53,424 bases of DNA from the NCBI RefSeq assembly GCF_014654935.1, contig NZ_BNBF01000003.1:298656-352079 (forward strand), given 5' to 3'. Of the stretch, positions 8,496 to 16,625 are shown piece after piece. This DNA is from Streptomyces capoamus (GTDB lineage: Bacteria; Actinomycetota; Actinomycetes; Streptomycetales; Streptomycetaceae). Each line of letters starts with the position of its first letter. Within the stretch, counting starts at the first letter, position 1. A model generated the notes under the pieces. The model searched no databases, was not told the DNA's origin, and worked only from the letters and a program-made list of their open reading frames with translations. Both the position numbers and the translations under genes were made by a program.

Positions 8496-8672
8496 ATGGA
8501 CCAGGTAGGGGACAAGCCGGAGGAAGTCCGCAAGCACCTGGAGGAAGACCAACCGCGAACCGGGAAGAAGCAGCCGTCCGAGCAGCCCGCCGAGCAGCCC
8601 GCCGAGCAGGACGGGCAGACAGCGGTCGACGCTTCCGGCGACGAGACCGAGAACCCTCCGACAGACAGCTGA
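8496..8672 (+). CDS. Small hydrophilic protein, unknown function
   Basis: A 58-residue frame with a textbook ribosome site (GGAGGC, 5 nt spacing) before the ATG at 8496-8498. The protein is almost entirely charged and polar with no hydrophobic segment: MDQVGDKPEEVRKHLEED at the N-terminus, then tandem AEQP units (SEQPAEQPAEQ) encoded by a 12-base direct repeat near 8580-8610. It is likely intrinsically disordered. It converges on the amidase gene (20 bp gap). I do not recognise a family. Confidence 0.5.
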   Translation: MDQVGDKPEEVRKHLEEDQPRTGKKQPSEQPAEQPAEQDGQTAVDASGDETENPPTDS

Positions 8673-8691
8673 CCGAGCACCGGAGCCCCGC

Positions 8692-10149
8692 CTACGAGAG
8701 CTGCGGTGGCTGGAAACCGCCGATGGTCTGTTCCAGGAGGTCCGCCAGCCGGAGGGGAGTACGGTCCTCGAACATCGGGCCGATGAGCTGCACCCCGACC
8801 GGCAGCCCCTCAGGCGACCTGCCCGTCGGTACAGCGGTCGCGGGCAAGCCGGGCATCGTGGCCAGACCTGCCCATATGAGCTGGTCGAAGTACGGGTGGG
8901 CGACGCCGTCGATGTCGAGCCGGCGTCGCATCGGATCGGGGGCGTGATCGTGCGGGAAGGCGGGAGTGGGGGTGATGGGACACACGACGGCGTCGAACTC
9001 GGCGAACAGCCGGCGCCAGCCGTGACGGTGGATCTCGCGACGGTTGGCGATCACCATCCAGTCGCGGTGGGTGAGCACCATGCCGCGCAGCCGCGCCGCC
9101 TCCAGACTCCTGTCGTCCGGGCTCAGCGCTGCGGCACGGGTCTGCAACTCCGCGTACGAATCGAGAGGGAAGTGCGCGGTGGAGCCCGAGAACAGGAACT
9201 GCGTGTACAGAACCGCGGCCTCGGCCAGGTCGGGCAGCAGCGCACTGTGCCGTTCGACGCGGGCGCCGCTGTCGGCAAGCGCACCGGCCACCCGCTCCAC
9301 GCCCGCCCGGACGGCGGACCCGGTCGGGAGAAGAGGATGCTCGTCGAGGACCAGGACACGGAAGTCGCACAACCGCTCATGGCGCGCGGGCGGCAGCCGC
9401 ACGTCGTAGGCCTTACCGAGCGTGAGAGGGTCCGGACCGGTCATGACATCGAGCAGGAGTTGCAGGTCGCGTGCGGTGCGCGCCATCGGACCGACGACGG
9501 CGAGGTCGGGCTCCGTCGGCAACGGCGGAGCGGTCGGCGCCACCATGCCGCGTACGGGAGCCAGCCCGAGGGTCGGCTTGTGCGCGTAGACGCCGCAGAA
9601 GTGCGCGGGCGTGCGCAGTGATCCGGCGAGATCGGAGCCGATGGACAGCGCGCCGAATCCGGACGCCAGGGCGGCCGCTGATCCACCGGACGATCCGCCC
9701 GACGTGCGGGCGCTGTTCCAGGGGTTGTTGGTGGTGCCGTAGATCTCGTTGAAGCTCTGGATGTCCTGAAGCCCCAACGGCACATTGGTCTTGCCGAGCA
9801 CCACCGCGCCCTCGGCCTTGAGGCGTGCGACCTGCACCGCGTCCTCGGCCGGGACGTGATCCCGGTGCGGCGGCATGCCCCAGGTGGTGGGCAGCCCGGC
9901 GACGTCGTAGGACTCCTTGACCGTCACCGGAACGCCGAGGAGTGGCCGGTCGTCACCGCGGGCGCGTGCCTGGTCGGCGGCGCGCGCGGTGACGCGCGCG
10001 CGGTCGAAGTCCCGCACACAGATGGCGTTGATCGCCTTGTCGTCGCGCTCGATCCGGGCGATCGTCTCGTCGGTCAGCTCCGCGGAGCTCACTTCACCGG
10101 CACGCAGGGCAGCCGTGAGTTCCTCGGCCGACTGAAATGTCCATTCCAT
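8692..10149 (-). CDS. Amidase (amidase-signature family)
   Basis: A 485-residue amidase-signature enzyme that hydrolyses an amide bond through a Ser-cisSer-Lys triad. The catalytic lysine is K78 in GVPVTVKES, the glycine/serine-rich loop is TSGGSSGGSAAALASG (about residues 147-162), and the acylated serine is S177 in GSDLAGSLR. The start at ATG 10147-10149 (MEWTFQSAEEL) matches where such enzymes begin; the frame is open a little further upstream without support. Substrate specificity cannot be told; GatA is unlikely because no gatB or gatC is near and the C-terminus differs. It is monocistronic and convergent with the small gene before it. Confidence 0.9.
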   Translation of the reverse strand: MEWTFQSAEELTAALRAGEVSSAELTDETIARIERDDKAINAICVRDFDRARVTARAADQARARGDDRPLLGVPVTVKESYDVAGLPTTWGMPPHRDHVPAEDAVQVARLKAEGAVVLGKTNVPLGLQDIQSFNEIYGTTNNPWNSARTSGGSSGGSAAALASGFGALSIGSDLAGSLRTPAHFCGVYAHKPTLGLAPVRGMVAPTAPPLPTEPDLAVVGPMARTARDLQLLLDVMTGPDPLTLGKAYDVRLPPARHERLCDFRVLVLDEHPLLPTGSAVRAGVERVAGALADSGARVERHSALLPDLAEAAVLYTQFLFSGSTAHFPLDSYAELQTRAAALSPDDRSLEAARLRGMVLTHRDWMVIANRREIHRHGWRRLFAEFDAVVCPITPTPAFPHDHAPDPMRRRLDIDGVAHPYFDQLIWAGLATMPGLPATAVPTGRSPEGLPVGVQLIGPMFEDRTPLRLADLLEQTIGGFQPPQLS

Positions 10150-10221
10150 GGGCGAGACCGTAACTGGCTGCGAAAGAAGCCATAAAATGCGGTTTCGCAC
10201 AACGGGGAGATGCGCCCCGCC

Positions 10222-10407
10222 CTACATGCTGGTGGGGAAGTTGATGGAGACCGGCGGCGGCGTGGGGATGTAGTGACGGGCCAGGTTGGCGTCACGGTTG
10301 TGGCGCCCGTGGCGACGTGCCTCGGGGTCGCCGTAGTCCTTGATGTCCTGGCGTCCGGACACGACGTCCCGGACGCGCCTCACGATTCGGCCGAGCGAGT
10401 TCTTCAT
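10222..10407 (-). CDS. Small basic peptide of unknown function
   Basis: A 61-residue protein beginning MKNSLGRIVRRVRDVVSG, supported by AAGGGGAA 6 nt before the ATG at 10405-10407. The N-terminal half is an amphipathic, strongly basic helix; the middle is HRD-rich; the C-terminus HYIPTPPPVSINFPTSM is proline-rich and neutral. This two-part layout recalls a leader/core precursor but no modifying enzyme is adjacent, so that remains speculation. An in-frame ATG seven codons upstream lacks a ribosome site. It lies 72 bp beyond the start of the amidase gene on the same strand. Confidence 0.45.
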   Translation of the reverse strand: MKNSLGRIVRRVRDVVSGRQDIKDYGDPEARRHGRHNRDANLARHYIPTPPPVSINFPTSM

Positions 10408-10503
10408 CGTCTTCCCCTTCGTCATGTCGTTGCCGAGGAGGATGCACCCGTGGCCGGGGTCAACTCCAGTGAGTTGAGCCGATCTTGAGCCTCGGTCGGG
10501 GTG

Positions 10504-10539
10504 GCGGTGGTACGGCCGGCGGGAGGGCCGTACCACCGC
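10504..10539 (-). terminator. Hairpin terminator after the AMIN-like secreted protein gene
   Basis: A perfect 14-bp stem: GCGGTGGTACGGCC at 10504-10517 pairs with GGCCGTACCACCGC at 10526-10539 around an 8-nt loop. It lies 40 bp downstream of the stop of the gene at 10579-11154, as expected for an intrinsic (U-tract-poor) Streptomyces terminator. Confidence 0.75.
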
Positions 10540-10578
10540 GAGACCGTGGGGGCGGGCTCTGTACGAGGCGGGACTGGG

Positions 10579-11154
10579 CTAACTCGTCCAGCTGTGGGCC
10601 ACGTCGACCACCACCCGGTCCTCGACCTGGATCACCCGGAACGGCAGTCGGGCACGCACGCCGAGAGCGACCTGCGTCTGCCCTTCGAAGGTGCCACCGA
10701 AGCGGGTGTCCCGGAAGGTGCGGTATCCGTTGACCTTCACACCGGGCAGGGCTTTGCCGACCTTCCCCGGGTAGGTCGGCACACCGGCCTCCAGGTCGTA
10801 ACTCCACGCGTCCACACCGATGGCGAGGATCGCTCCGCCGCGGACCGGTATGTACTCACCCGAGGGATCGGCGTAGAACCGGTCCACGTACTGGACGTGG
10901 TAGCCGATCCGGTCACCGCCGCCCGGCACTTCGAACACGATACGGTCGTAGCACTTGTGCTGTCCGGTCCTGATGTCCACCAGGTGCTCGGCCCCCGTGG
11001 CGGCACCGCTCTTGGTGCCGCTGCCCCAGCCCGTCGGGCAGGCCGCTGCCGCGCGCCGTCCCTCTGCCGGGGTCGCTCCCGCGGTGCTCGCCGCCGTCCC
11101 CAGCGTGGCGCCCGCGAGCACGAGCACTGCCACTGCCGCACTGACACGTCGCAT
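10579..11154 (-). CDS. Secreted AMIN-like domain protein
   Basis: A 191-residue protein with a Sec signal peptide (MRRVSAAVAVLVLAGATLGTAASTAGA, cleavage near residue 27). The mature part contains EHLVDIRTGQHKCYDRIVFEV, then a GYHVQYVDRF strand and a VEDRVVVDVAHSW end. This is the pattern of AMIN-like domains found in many short Streptomyces exoproteins and lipoproteins. Two cysteines in the mature part may form a disulfide. AMIN domains elsewhere bind peptidoglycan, so a cell-wall role is possible. A stop-distal hairpin at 10504-10539 closes the unit. Confidence 0.65.
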   Translation of the reverse strand: MRRVSAAVAVLVLAGATLGTAASTAGATPAEGRRAAAACPTGWGSGTKSGAATGAEHLVDIRTGQHKCYDRIVFEVPGGGDRIGYHVQYVDRFYADPSGEYIPVRGGAILAIGVDAWSYDLEAGVPTYPGKVGKALPGVKVNGYRTFRDTRFGGTFEGQTQVALGVRARLPFRVIQVEDRVVVDVAHSWTS

Positions 11155-11448
11155 CCTGTCCTCCTTCGTCGCGCTTCGTCGCGTCGTCTCGATCCTGATG
11201 ACGGTGAGACGGTCGACCGTACGGGAAGGTTGTACGCAGGAATGGGCAATATGGAGATTGTTCCCGTTTCGGGGCGGATGCTGGACAGATGCGCGGATGG
11301 CAGGCCGCCTGGACGCCCTGGCCGGCGCGGCCGGCGTCGTCTCCCAGCCGGGCGTGCTTCCCGGGGCTCAGCGACGTGATAAACCAATGCGGGCTCACCC
11401 TGCCCCGCCCGATCCGCGACCGGCCACCCGTAGAAAGCAGACCGCACC
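11155..11448. other. Intergenic region upstream of the AMIN-like gene
   Basis: About 290 bp between the minus-strand AMIN-like gene and a possible small plus-strand gene. A relatively AT-rich patch (gcaggaatgggcaatatg, around 11235) could be the promoter region of the minus-strand gene. Nothing else is recognised. Confidence 0.3.
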
Positions 11449-11619
11449 GTGTTTCAAGAGACTCCCATCTTCAACCGCCTCGTCGCCGAACGCGGCGACA
11501 TCCCCACCCAGGTGCGCGGCGAAGTCGACCGAATACACCGGGACTTGGCCCGAGTGATGCCCTGGGTGCCCGCATCCGACCTGCCCGCCCGCACAACGCC
11601 CGACAGGCCGTCATGGTGA
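11449..11619 (+). CDS. Possible small protein, unknown function
   Basis: A 56-codon frame starting at GTG and reading MFQETPIFNRLVAERGDIP, then TQVRGEVDRIHRDLARVMPW. The first 40 residues look like a normal soluble helical protein with Streptomyces codon use, and I have an impression of similar short proteins in this genus. The ribosome site is weak (AAAG about 11 nt upstream) and the last 15 residues are low-complexity. It could be a real microprotein or the broken start of a longer gene. Confidence 0.35.
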   Translation: MFQETPIFNRLVAERGDIPTQVRGEVDRIHRDLARVMPWVPASDLPARTTPDRPSW

Positions 11620-11843
11620 GGGTGCGGACACGCATGGGGAAGGTGCGGACGCGTCGAACCCCCACCCGGCGGCCCGAACCGGCGAGCTGCCGCAACGAAG
11701 ACGACGCCGGCGCCCATAGCTGAGAGGGCGCGCGCCGGAGAGATGATGCCGACAGACCGCACCTCGTGGACGTGGCGTACATGAGGTGCGACCTGCAGGA
11801 CGTCAACGAGGCTTCGGGTGCTTCCGCCTCGGCGTCAAGCCGG

Positions 11844-12758
11844 TCACGAAGGCGGGCCGTTGTCGGCCAACTTCGACAAAGCAGGGGGGATCAGCATGGG
11901 ATCCGCGCCGATCTGCTCAGGATAGATGCCGAAGTCGACAGTGGGAGCTGTTTCGGCGTACGTATTGACGGCGTACTCGGACATGAGGTCTCTGCCGAGC
12001 TTGTCCACCTCCTTGGCCTGCACTCTCAGTTCGTATCCTCCCGTGTGGAAACGTTGCACCTGGCTGCTGAACCAACTCACCCAGGTGCCACTGGAGTGCG
12101 TCGACTTGATGGCTTTCCACGGGCAGACGTTGGAAACTCCCCAGGCGTAGGACCTGTTGATGGAGTACGCATTCGACGGCTTGATGGCGAAGTAGTACTT
12201 CGGGCCCATGGAGCCACTGAAGTCTGTTGTCACCGTTCCGACATCGCGGATCGACGGGAAGGCCGAGGCGAAAGCCGTCTCGTTCAATGAGACGGTCATG
12301 TACCTGTTGTGCTGGTCGTCCCAGTAGGTGAAGGAGGGCGTGAAGTCCGAGCTGCAGGACGTGACCGCGTACGCGACCACGCGGTTGCGCGGGTCCGTCA
12401 CGGCGTCGACCCAGTATTCGGGGCGCGGCTGGAAGGTGTTCTGCGTGAGACTACCCAGGCTCGTCTTGTTGATCGCGATCTGGATGGACGGTCGGCCCAG
12501 CTGTTCCTCGAACTTGTTGAGGGTGTATCCCGCGTGGAGTCTGGCAAGCTTCGCGTACTCTCCGGCCTGCCAGTCGAAGTGTTGCTGATACCAGTGTCCG
12601 CCCGTCACGTACGCAGTGATGAACGTGCTGACCGCCGTGACGGCGCTACTGACGTACAGAATGAGGACCAGAGCCAGATTGCGTTCGGTCAACTTCTTGA
12701 AACGCTCGCCGAGGGAAAGTCTCCGCCTCCGCTCCTGCTCGCCTTCGGTCTCGGCCAT
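11844..12758 (-). CDS. Single-pass membrane protein, ETEC_3214-like
   Basis: A 304-residue protein with a cytoplasmic basic N-terminus (ERRRRLSLGERFKK), one membrane helix (LALVLILYVSSAVTAVSTFITAYV, about residues 26-50) and a large extracytoplasmic domain. It resembles proteins carrying the ETEC_3214 domain (recalled, moderate certainty), whose function is unknown. Cysteines in VTSCSSDF and SNVCPWK could pair. The start is taken at ATG 12756-12758; a longer frame reaches 12842 but would add a segment unlike a coding start. Base use is visibly less GC-rich than in the neighbours, which may mean a later acquisition. Confidence 0.6.
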   Translation of the reverse strand: MAETEGEQERRRRLSLGERFKKLTERNLALVLILYVSSAVTAVSTFITAYVTGGHWYQQHFDWQAGEYAKLARLHAGYTLNKFEEQLGRPSIQIAINKTSLGSLTQNTFQPRPEYWVDAVTDPRNRVVAYAVTSCSSDFTPSFTYWDDQHNRYMTVSLNETAFASAFPSIRDVGTVTTDFSGSMGPKYYFAIKPSNAYSINRSYAWGVSNVCPWKAIKSTHSSGTWVSWFSSQVQRFHTGGYELRVQAKEVDKLGRDLMSEYAVNTYAETAPTVDFGIYPEQIGADPMLIPPALSKLADNGPPS

Positions 12759-12941
12759 ACAGCACGAGTACCTCGTCGTGATGTCACGCGCCACCTCGGA
12801 TAGGCCGAACGGGAGGGCCCGGGCTGCGGCCAAGGTCGCCACTCTCGCCCCTGCGCGTAGGTCGCCGGGTTGACCTTCACCTTGGGGGAGCCCGCAGCAT
12901 CAGTGGGGCCGGGCGACGTGCCCGGTATGAGGAGGACGAGC

Positions 12942-14022
12942 ATGGGCTTGCTGACCATCGGGGCGTTCGCGAGGGCGTCCCGGCTGTCGCCGAAGGCACT
13001 GCGGCTCTACGACGAGCTCGGCCTGCTGCCCCCTGCCCGTGTCGACCCGGTGACCGGCTACCGCCACTACGCACCGGAGCAGCTGGACCAGGCCCGACTG
13101 GTCGCCTGGCTCCGCCGCCTGGGCATGCCCCTGGCCCGCATTCGACACGTCCGCACGCTGAACGCGGTCGCGGCGGCCCAGGAGGTCCGCGCGTTCTGGG
13201 CCCAGGCCGAAGCAGACACCGCCGCACGGCGGGACCTGGCCGCCTTCCTCATCGACCACCTGTCCCGGAAGGACCCCGCCATGTCCCCCGACCGCCCAGT
13301 CCCTGGACATCCGTTACGCAATTCTCTCCGACACCGGCCGCGTCCGCGAGAGCAACCAGGACACCGCCTACGCCGGGCCCCGCCTGCTCGCGGTCGCCGA
13401 CGGCTGCGGCAGTCGGGGAGCCTGCGCCGGTGCCGCCGCCATCGGCGCGCTGAAGCGGCTGGAGACCGACGACGTCCCGGCCGGCGATCTCCTCAACGTC
13501 CTCGAAGACGTCATCGACCAGGCCCGGCGGGCCGTACACGACGTCGCCGGGAGCGGCTCGTCACCGGAAGACACCGGTACGACACTCACCGCGGCCCTCT
13601 GGACGGGGTCACAGATGGCGCTCGTCCACATCGGCGACTCCCGCGTCCATCTCCTGCGGGGCGGAGAGCTGTTCCAGATCACCCACGACCACACCATGGT
13701 CCAGTCGATGGTCGACGAAGGACGCCTCAGCCCGGAGGAGGCCGCCTCCCACCCCCAACGGTCGCTGCTGGTGCGGGCCTTGGGCCCAGGAGCCGCCACG
13801 ACCCCCGACGTGCGTCTGCACGACACCGAGCCGGGAGACCGCTACCTGCTCTGCTCCGACGGCCTGTCGGCCGTCGTGCCGGCCGAGGACATCCGCCGAG
13901 TGCTCGCCGAGATCGGCGAACCCGAGCAGGCCGTGCGCGAACTCGTCGCCCTCGCCAACGCCTCGGGCGGTCCCGACAACGTCAGCTGTGTGGTCGCCGA
14001 CGTGCTGGAGCGCCGGCAGTAG
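12942..14022 (+). pseudogene. MerR regulator-PP2C phosphatase fusion, interrupted by a +1 frameshift
   Basis: The gene starts at ATG 12942 behind a perfect GGAGG (12931-12935). The first frame encodes a MerR-type winged helix (LLTIGAFARASRLSPKALRLYDELGLL) to residue ~115. Downstream, another frame from about 13300 to 14022 encodes a complete PP2C phosphatase: ESNQDTAY, VADGCGSRG, HIGDSRVHLL, ITHDHTMVQS, LCSDGLS and GGPDNVSCVV. MerR-PP2C fusions of this type are recalled in Streptomyces as one protein. Removing one C from CGCCCAG at 13294-13299 joins the halves; the total length (1081 bp) is one base over a multiple of three. It is either a true mutation, a sequencing error, or frameshifting. 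All PP2C metal-site aspartates appear intact. Confidence 0.8.
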
Positions 14023-14135
14023 GGCGAGCGGCACGGTGTCCGGTCGGAAGCCTGCTCCCGGGTCGGGCAGTCACCTCGGAACCCTGGTGGTGGCACGCCG
14101 GTCGGGCGCCGGTGCCGCCGGTGGCCCACCGCGGC

Positions 14136-15038
14136 TCACCGCCGGCGCGAGAGGGCGACCCCGGTCAGGCACAGCACGCCGCCCGCGAGACCGTACGCGG
14201 TCGGTATTTCGGCGAGCAGCAGCCACGACAGCAGCACCGACACGGCCGGAACGGCGTAGGTCACCGCGGAGAGCCGGCCGGCGTTCATGCGGCGCAGCGC
14301 GTAGGCCCACGCGGTGAAACCGATGGCCGTGGGGAAGACACCCAGGTAGACGGCGCCGAGCACCACTCCTGTGGAGGCCACCCGCAACTCGCCGACCAAC
14401 TGCGGCGCCCAGGGCAGCAGGACCACGGTGGCGACGATGCACCCGAGCCAGATCGCGGTGAGCCCGTCGACGTGCCGCAGCGTGACCTTCTGGATCATGA
14501 CGCCCGCGGCGTAGAGCGCGGCGGCCAGCAGGCACAAAAGGACCCCTGTCCAGTCCCGCTGTGCGGTCGCCCCGGTCGCGATGAGCGCGGTTCCGACGAG
14601 TGCGACCAGTGAGCCGGCGATGAGCGATCGTGAGAAGCCCTCACCGAGGAACTTCCCGGCGGTGACGGCGACCAGCAGCGGCGCGAGGTTCACCAACAAC
14701 GCCGCGGTCCCCGCATCGACGTGCCGTTCCCCCGCGTTGAGGGCGACGGTGTATCCGGCGAGCCACAGTACGGCGTACGCCGCGATCAGGAGGAACGCCT
14801 TGCGGGACACGCGGACACGGGCCGCCCGCCTGACCACTGCGATCACTGTGAGCGTGACGGCCGCGATGCCCAGTCGGAGCAGCGCCAGCGGTGCGGGGGA
14901 CAGTGCGTGCCCGACACCGCGGATGGCGACGAATGCCGAGGCCCACAATACGACCGCCAGCCCGGCGGCGGCCGCGGTCCTGCCCATGTCTGTTCTGCCG
15001 GCGCCGGCGGGCCGGGCGGTCTCAAGGAGATCGGTCAC
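14136..15038 (-). CDS. EamA/DMT-family membrane exporter
   Basis: About 300 residues with ten hydrophobic helices in two EamA repeats, the layout of drug/metabolite exporters. The second repeat ends with PAVSVLLSWLLLAEIPTAYGLAGGVLCLTGVALSRRR, a standard EamA end. The start is uncertain: GTG 15036-15038 is used (VTDLLETARPAG), ATG at 14988 is nearer the first helix, and the frame is open to 15092. It is divergent from the LysR gene at 15121, which probably controls it. The substrate, perhaps an amino acid or toxic metabolite, is not readable. Confidence 0.8.
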   Translation of the reverse strand: MTDLLETARPAGAGRTDMGRTAAAAGLAVVLWASAFVAIRGVGHALSPAPLALLRLGIAAVTLTVIAVVRRAARVRVSRKAFLLIAAYAVLWLAGYTVALNAGERHVDAGTAALLVNLAPLLVAVTAGKFLGEGFSRSLIAGSLVALVGTALIATGATAQRDWTGVLLCLLAAALYAAGVMIQKVTLRHVDGLTAIWLGCIVATVVLLPWAPQLVGELRVASTGVVLGAVYLGVFPTAIGFTAWAYALRRMNAGRLSAVTYAVPAVSVLLSWLLLAEIPTAYGLAGGVLCLTGVALSRRR

Positions 15039-15084
15039 CCGGACATCATCATCTCCGGATTCTGTGCAGCACAAGCGACGAGTT

Positions 15085-15112
15085 CTGTACATGCGTTAAG
15101 CGCAGCTGTACA
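15085..15112. promoter_or_regulatory. Putative LysR operator in the divergent DMT/LysR gap
   Basis: The gap contains TGTACA at 15086-15091 and again at 15107-15112. Between them lies TGCG-TTAAG-CGCA (15092-15104), a perfect 4-bp inverted repeat around a 5-bp spacer. The whole is a quasi-symmetric 27-bp block only 9 bp before the LysR GTG. LysR regulators usually bind interrupted dyads at such divergent promoters, so autoregulation is likely; not proven. Confidence 0.45.
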
Positions 15113-15120
15113 TTCACGGC

Positions 15121-16014
15121 GTGTTGGACATCTCACGGCTCCGCGTCCTGCGGGCGGTCGTCGCGACGGGTTCGATCCGCGCGAGCGCCTCCGCACTCGG
15201 CTACACACCGTCCGCGGTGAGCCAGCAGCTCGCCACGCTGCAGCGGGAGACCGGACTGCAGCTGTTCGAACGATCCGGCCGCGGCATCGAGCCGACCGAG
15301 GCGGGACGGGCCCTCGCCGCCGAGACGGACACGTTGTTCGAGGCGTTCAGCCGGGTCGAGCGGGTCGTCGGCGATCTGCGCGCCGACCGGGTCGGCAGCC
15401 TGTCGATCGGCTATTTCGGCTCGGCCGGCGCGGCGTGGCTGGCACCGACCGTTGCCGCGCTGCGAGCCGAGTTCCCGGACCTCCGGTTGGACCTGCTGCT
15501 GACGGAGGTCGCGACGGGCGACCCGGACGTGGACATCTTCGTGGAGGAGACGGGTGCCGAGCGGTCCGGGTCCGTCGAAGTGCGCAGACTCGCGGAGGAT
15601 CCCTACCTCGCCGTCGTCCGCGTCGACGATCCGCTCGCCCAGGAGCCGGAAGTGCCGTTGGCGGACCTCGCCGCGCGGCACTGGGTGGACAACGACCTCC
15701 GCGAAGGGGCGTGCCGCCGTGTGCTCCTGAACGCCTGCGCGCAAGCCGGGTTCTCCCCGAGCTTCGTGGTGGAGACGCACGACTACCGGACGGCGATGTC
15801 GTTCGTGGCAACGGGAATCGGGCTGACCGTGGTACCGGCCCTCGGGATCGGTGAGCTGCCGGAGGAACTGACGACCGTCGCCCTGGTGTCCCCGACCCCG
15901 GTCCGGTACGTCGGTCTCGCGGTGAAGAAGTCGATCGCGCGGCACCCCGCCGCCCGCCGCGCCGTCGAGCTGCTGGAAGACATGGTGTGCGGGGGGACGC
16001 CCCGGACCGGCTGA
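15121..16014 (+). CDS. LysR-family transcriptional regulator
   Basis: A 297-residue LysR protein. The N-terminal helix-turn-helix runs from residue 2 to about 60 (LRVLRAVVATGSIRASASALGYTPSAVSQQLATLQ), followed by the linker helix and the type 2 periplasmic-binding-protein-like effector domain (GSLSIGYFGSAGAAWLAP from about residue 94). The start is GTG at 15121. It is divergently arranged with a DMT exporter, a common regulator-exporter pairing, so it probably senses a metabolite that the exporter removes. It is tightly convergent (13 bp) with the SHOCT gene. Confidence 0.9.
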   Translation: MLDISRLRVLRAVVATGSIRASASALGYTPSAVSQQLATLQRETGLQLFERSGRGIEPTEAGRALAAETDTLFEAFSRVERVVGDLRADRVGSLSIGYFGSAGAAWLAPTVAALRAEFPDLRLDLLLTEVATGDPDVDIFVEETGAERSGSVEVRRLAEDPYLAVVRVDDPLAQEPEVPLADLAARHWVDNDLREGACRRVLLNACAQAGFSPSFVVETHDYRTAMSFVATGIGLTVVPALGIGELPEELTTVALVSPTPVRYVGLAVKKSIARHPAARRAVELLEDMVCGGTPRTG

Positions 16015-16027
16015 GGGTCCCGACCTT

Positions 16028-16552
16028 CTACATGCGGGCGAGGATCTCGGTCTTCTTGGCTGCGAATTCCTCCTCGGTCAGGATGCCGGCGTCCCGAAGC
16101 TGTGCGAGCTGCTGCAACTGCTCGACGGCGCTGCCCGTCTGGGAGGAGGAGGCTGACGGCTGGACGGGCGGGGGAGGGGTGTGCCCGGGAGCGGGGACAT
16201 GACCGAGCACCAGGTCGGTCAGGAGCGACTTGATCCCGGGCGCCGCGTCGTGCGGCACGCGGAAGTCGATGGTGTTGCCCGAGGCGACCACCACGATCTT
16301 GGTGAACATCAGGCCGTCCCGCTTGGTCACCACGCTGGAGATGTTCTTCACCGGGATCATCTCGGTGCCCGCGCCGGAGCCTCGCACACCGGTCGCCAGG
16401 AACGACACGCCGCCGGTCAGCAGTCCTGCCGTGAGCTTCTTGCCACTCACGCCACGACCGCGTACCCATTCGATCCGGTCGCGGTAGATGGACACGTCGG
16501 CGTTCCTGCCCTCGATGTGGCTCTTGAACGTCATCAGCGCAGTGCTGTTCAT
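16028..16552 (-). CDS. SHOCT-domain protein with PH-like N-terminal domain
   Basis: A 174-residue protein. Residues ~10-105 form a beta-rich PH-like domain (VSIYRDRIEWVRG to NTIDFRVPHDAAPGIKSLL). A proline-rich linker (PGHTPPPPVQPS) follows, then a C-terminal SHOCT motif (LQQLAQLRDAGILTEEEFAAKKTEILARM). SHOCT is a short oligomerisation-type module common in Streptomyces; function is generally unknown. The ATG at 16550-16552 follows AGGAG by about 6 nt. Confidence 0.8.
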   Translation of the reverse strand: MNSTALMTFKSHIEGRNADVSIYRDRIEWVRGRGVSGKKLTAGLLTGGVSFLATGVRGSGAGTEMIPVKNISSVVTKRDGLMFTKIVVVASGNTIDFRVPHDAAPGIKSLLTDLVLGHVPAPGHTPPPPVQPSASSSQTGSAVEQLQQLAQLRDAGILTEEEFAAKKTEILARM

Positions 16553-16625
16553 GTGGTGCTCCTGTGTGTCAAAGCGGAATTGGTACGTGCCGCTTGCGGC
16601 TGGACATGCGGTGACAGGTGAGGGG

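Noticed and set aside
8580-8612. Tandem 12-base repeats that might suggest a CRISPR or repeat array
   Set aside because: Only about two and a half units in phase with a small gene; they encode AEQP repeats in the protein.
10222-10272. Precursor peptide of the FxSxx cyclophane type
   Set aside because: The C-terminus is FPTSM, which does not fit F-x-S-x-x, and no radical SAM maturase gene is nearby.
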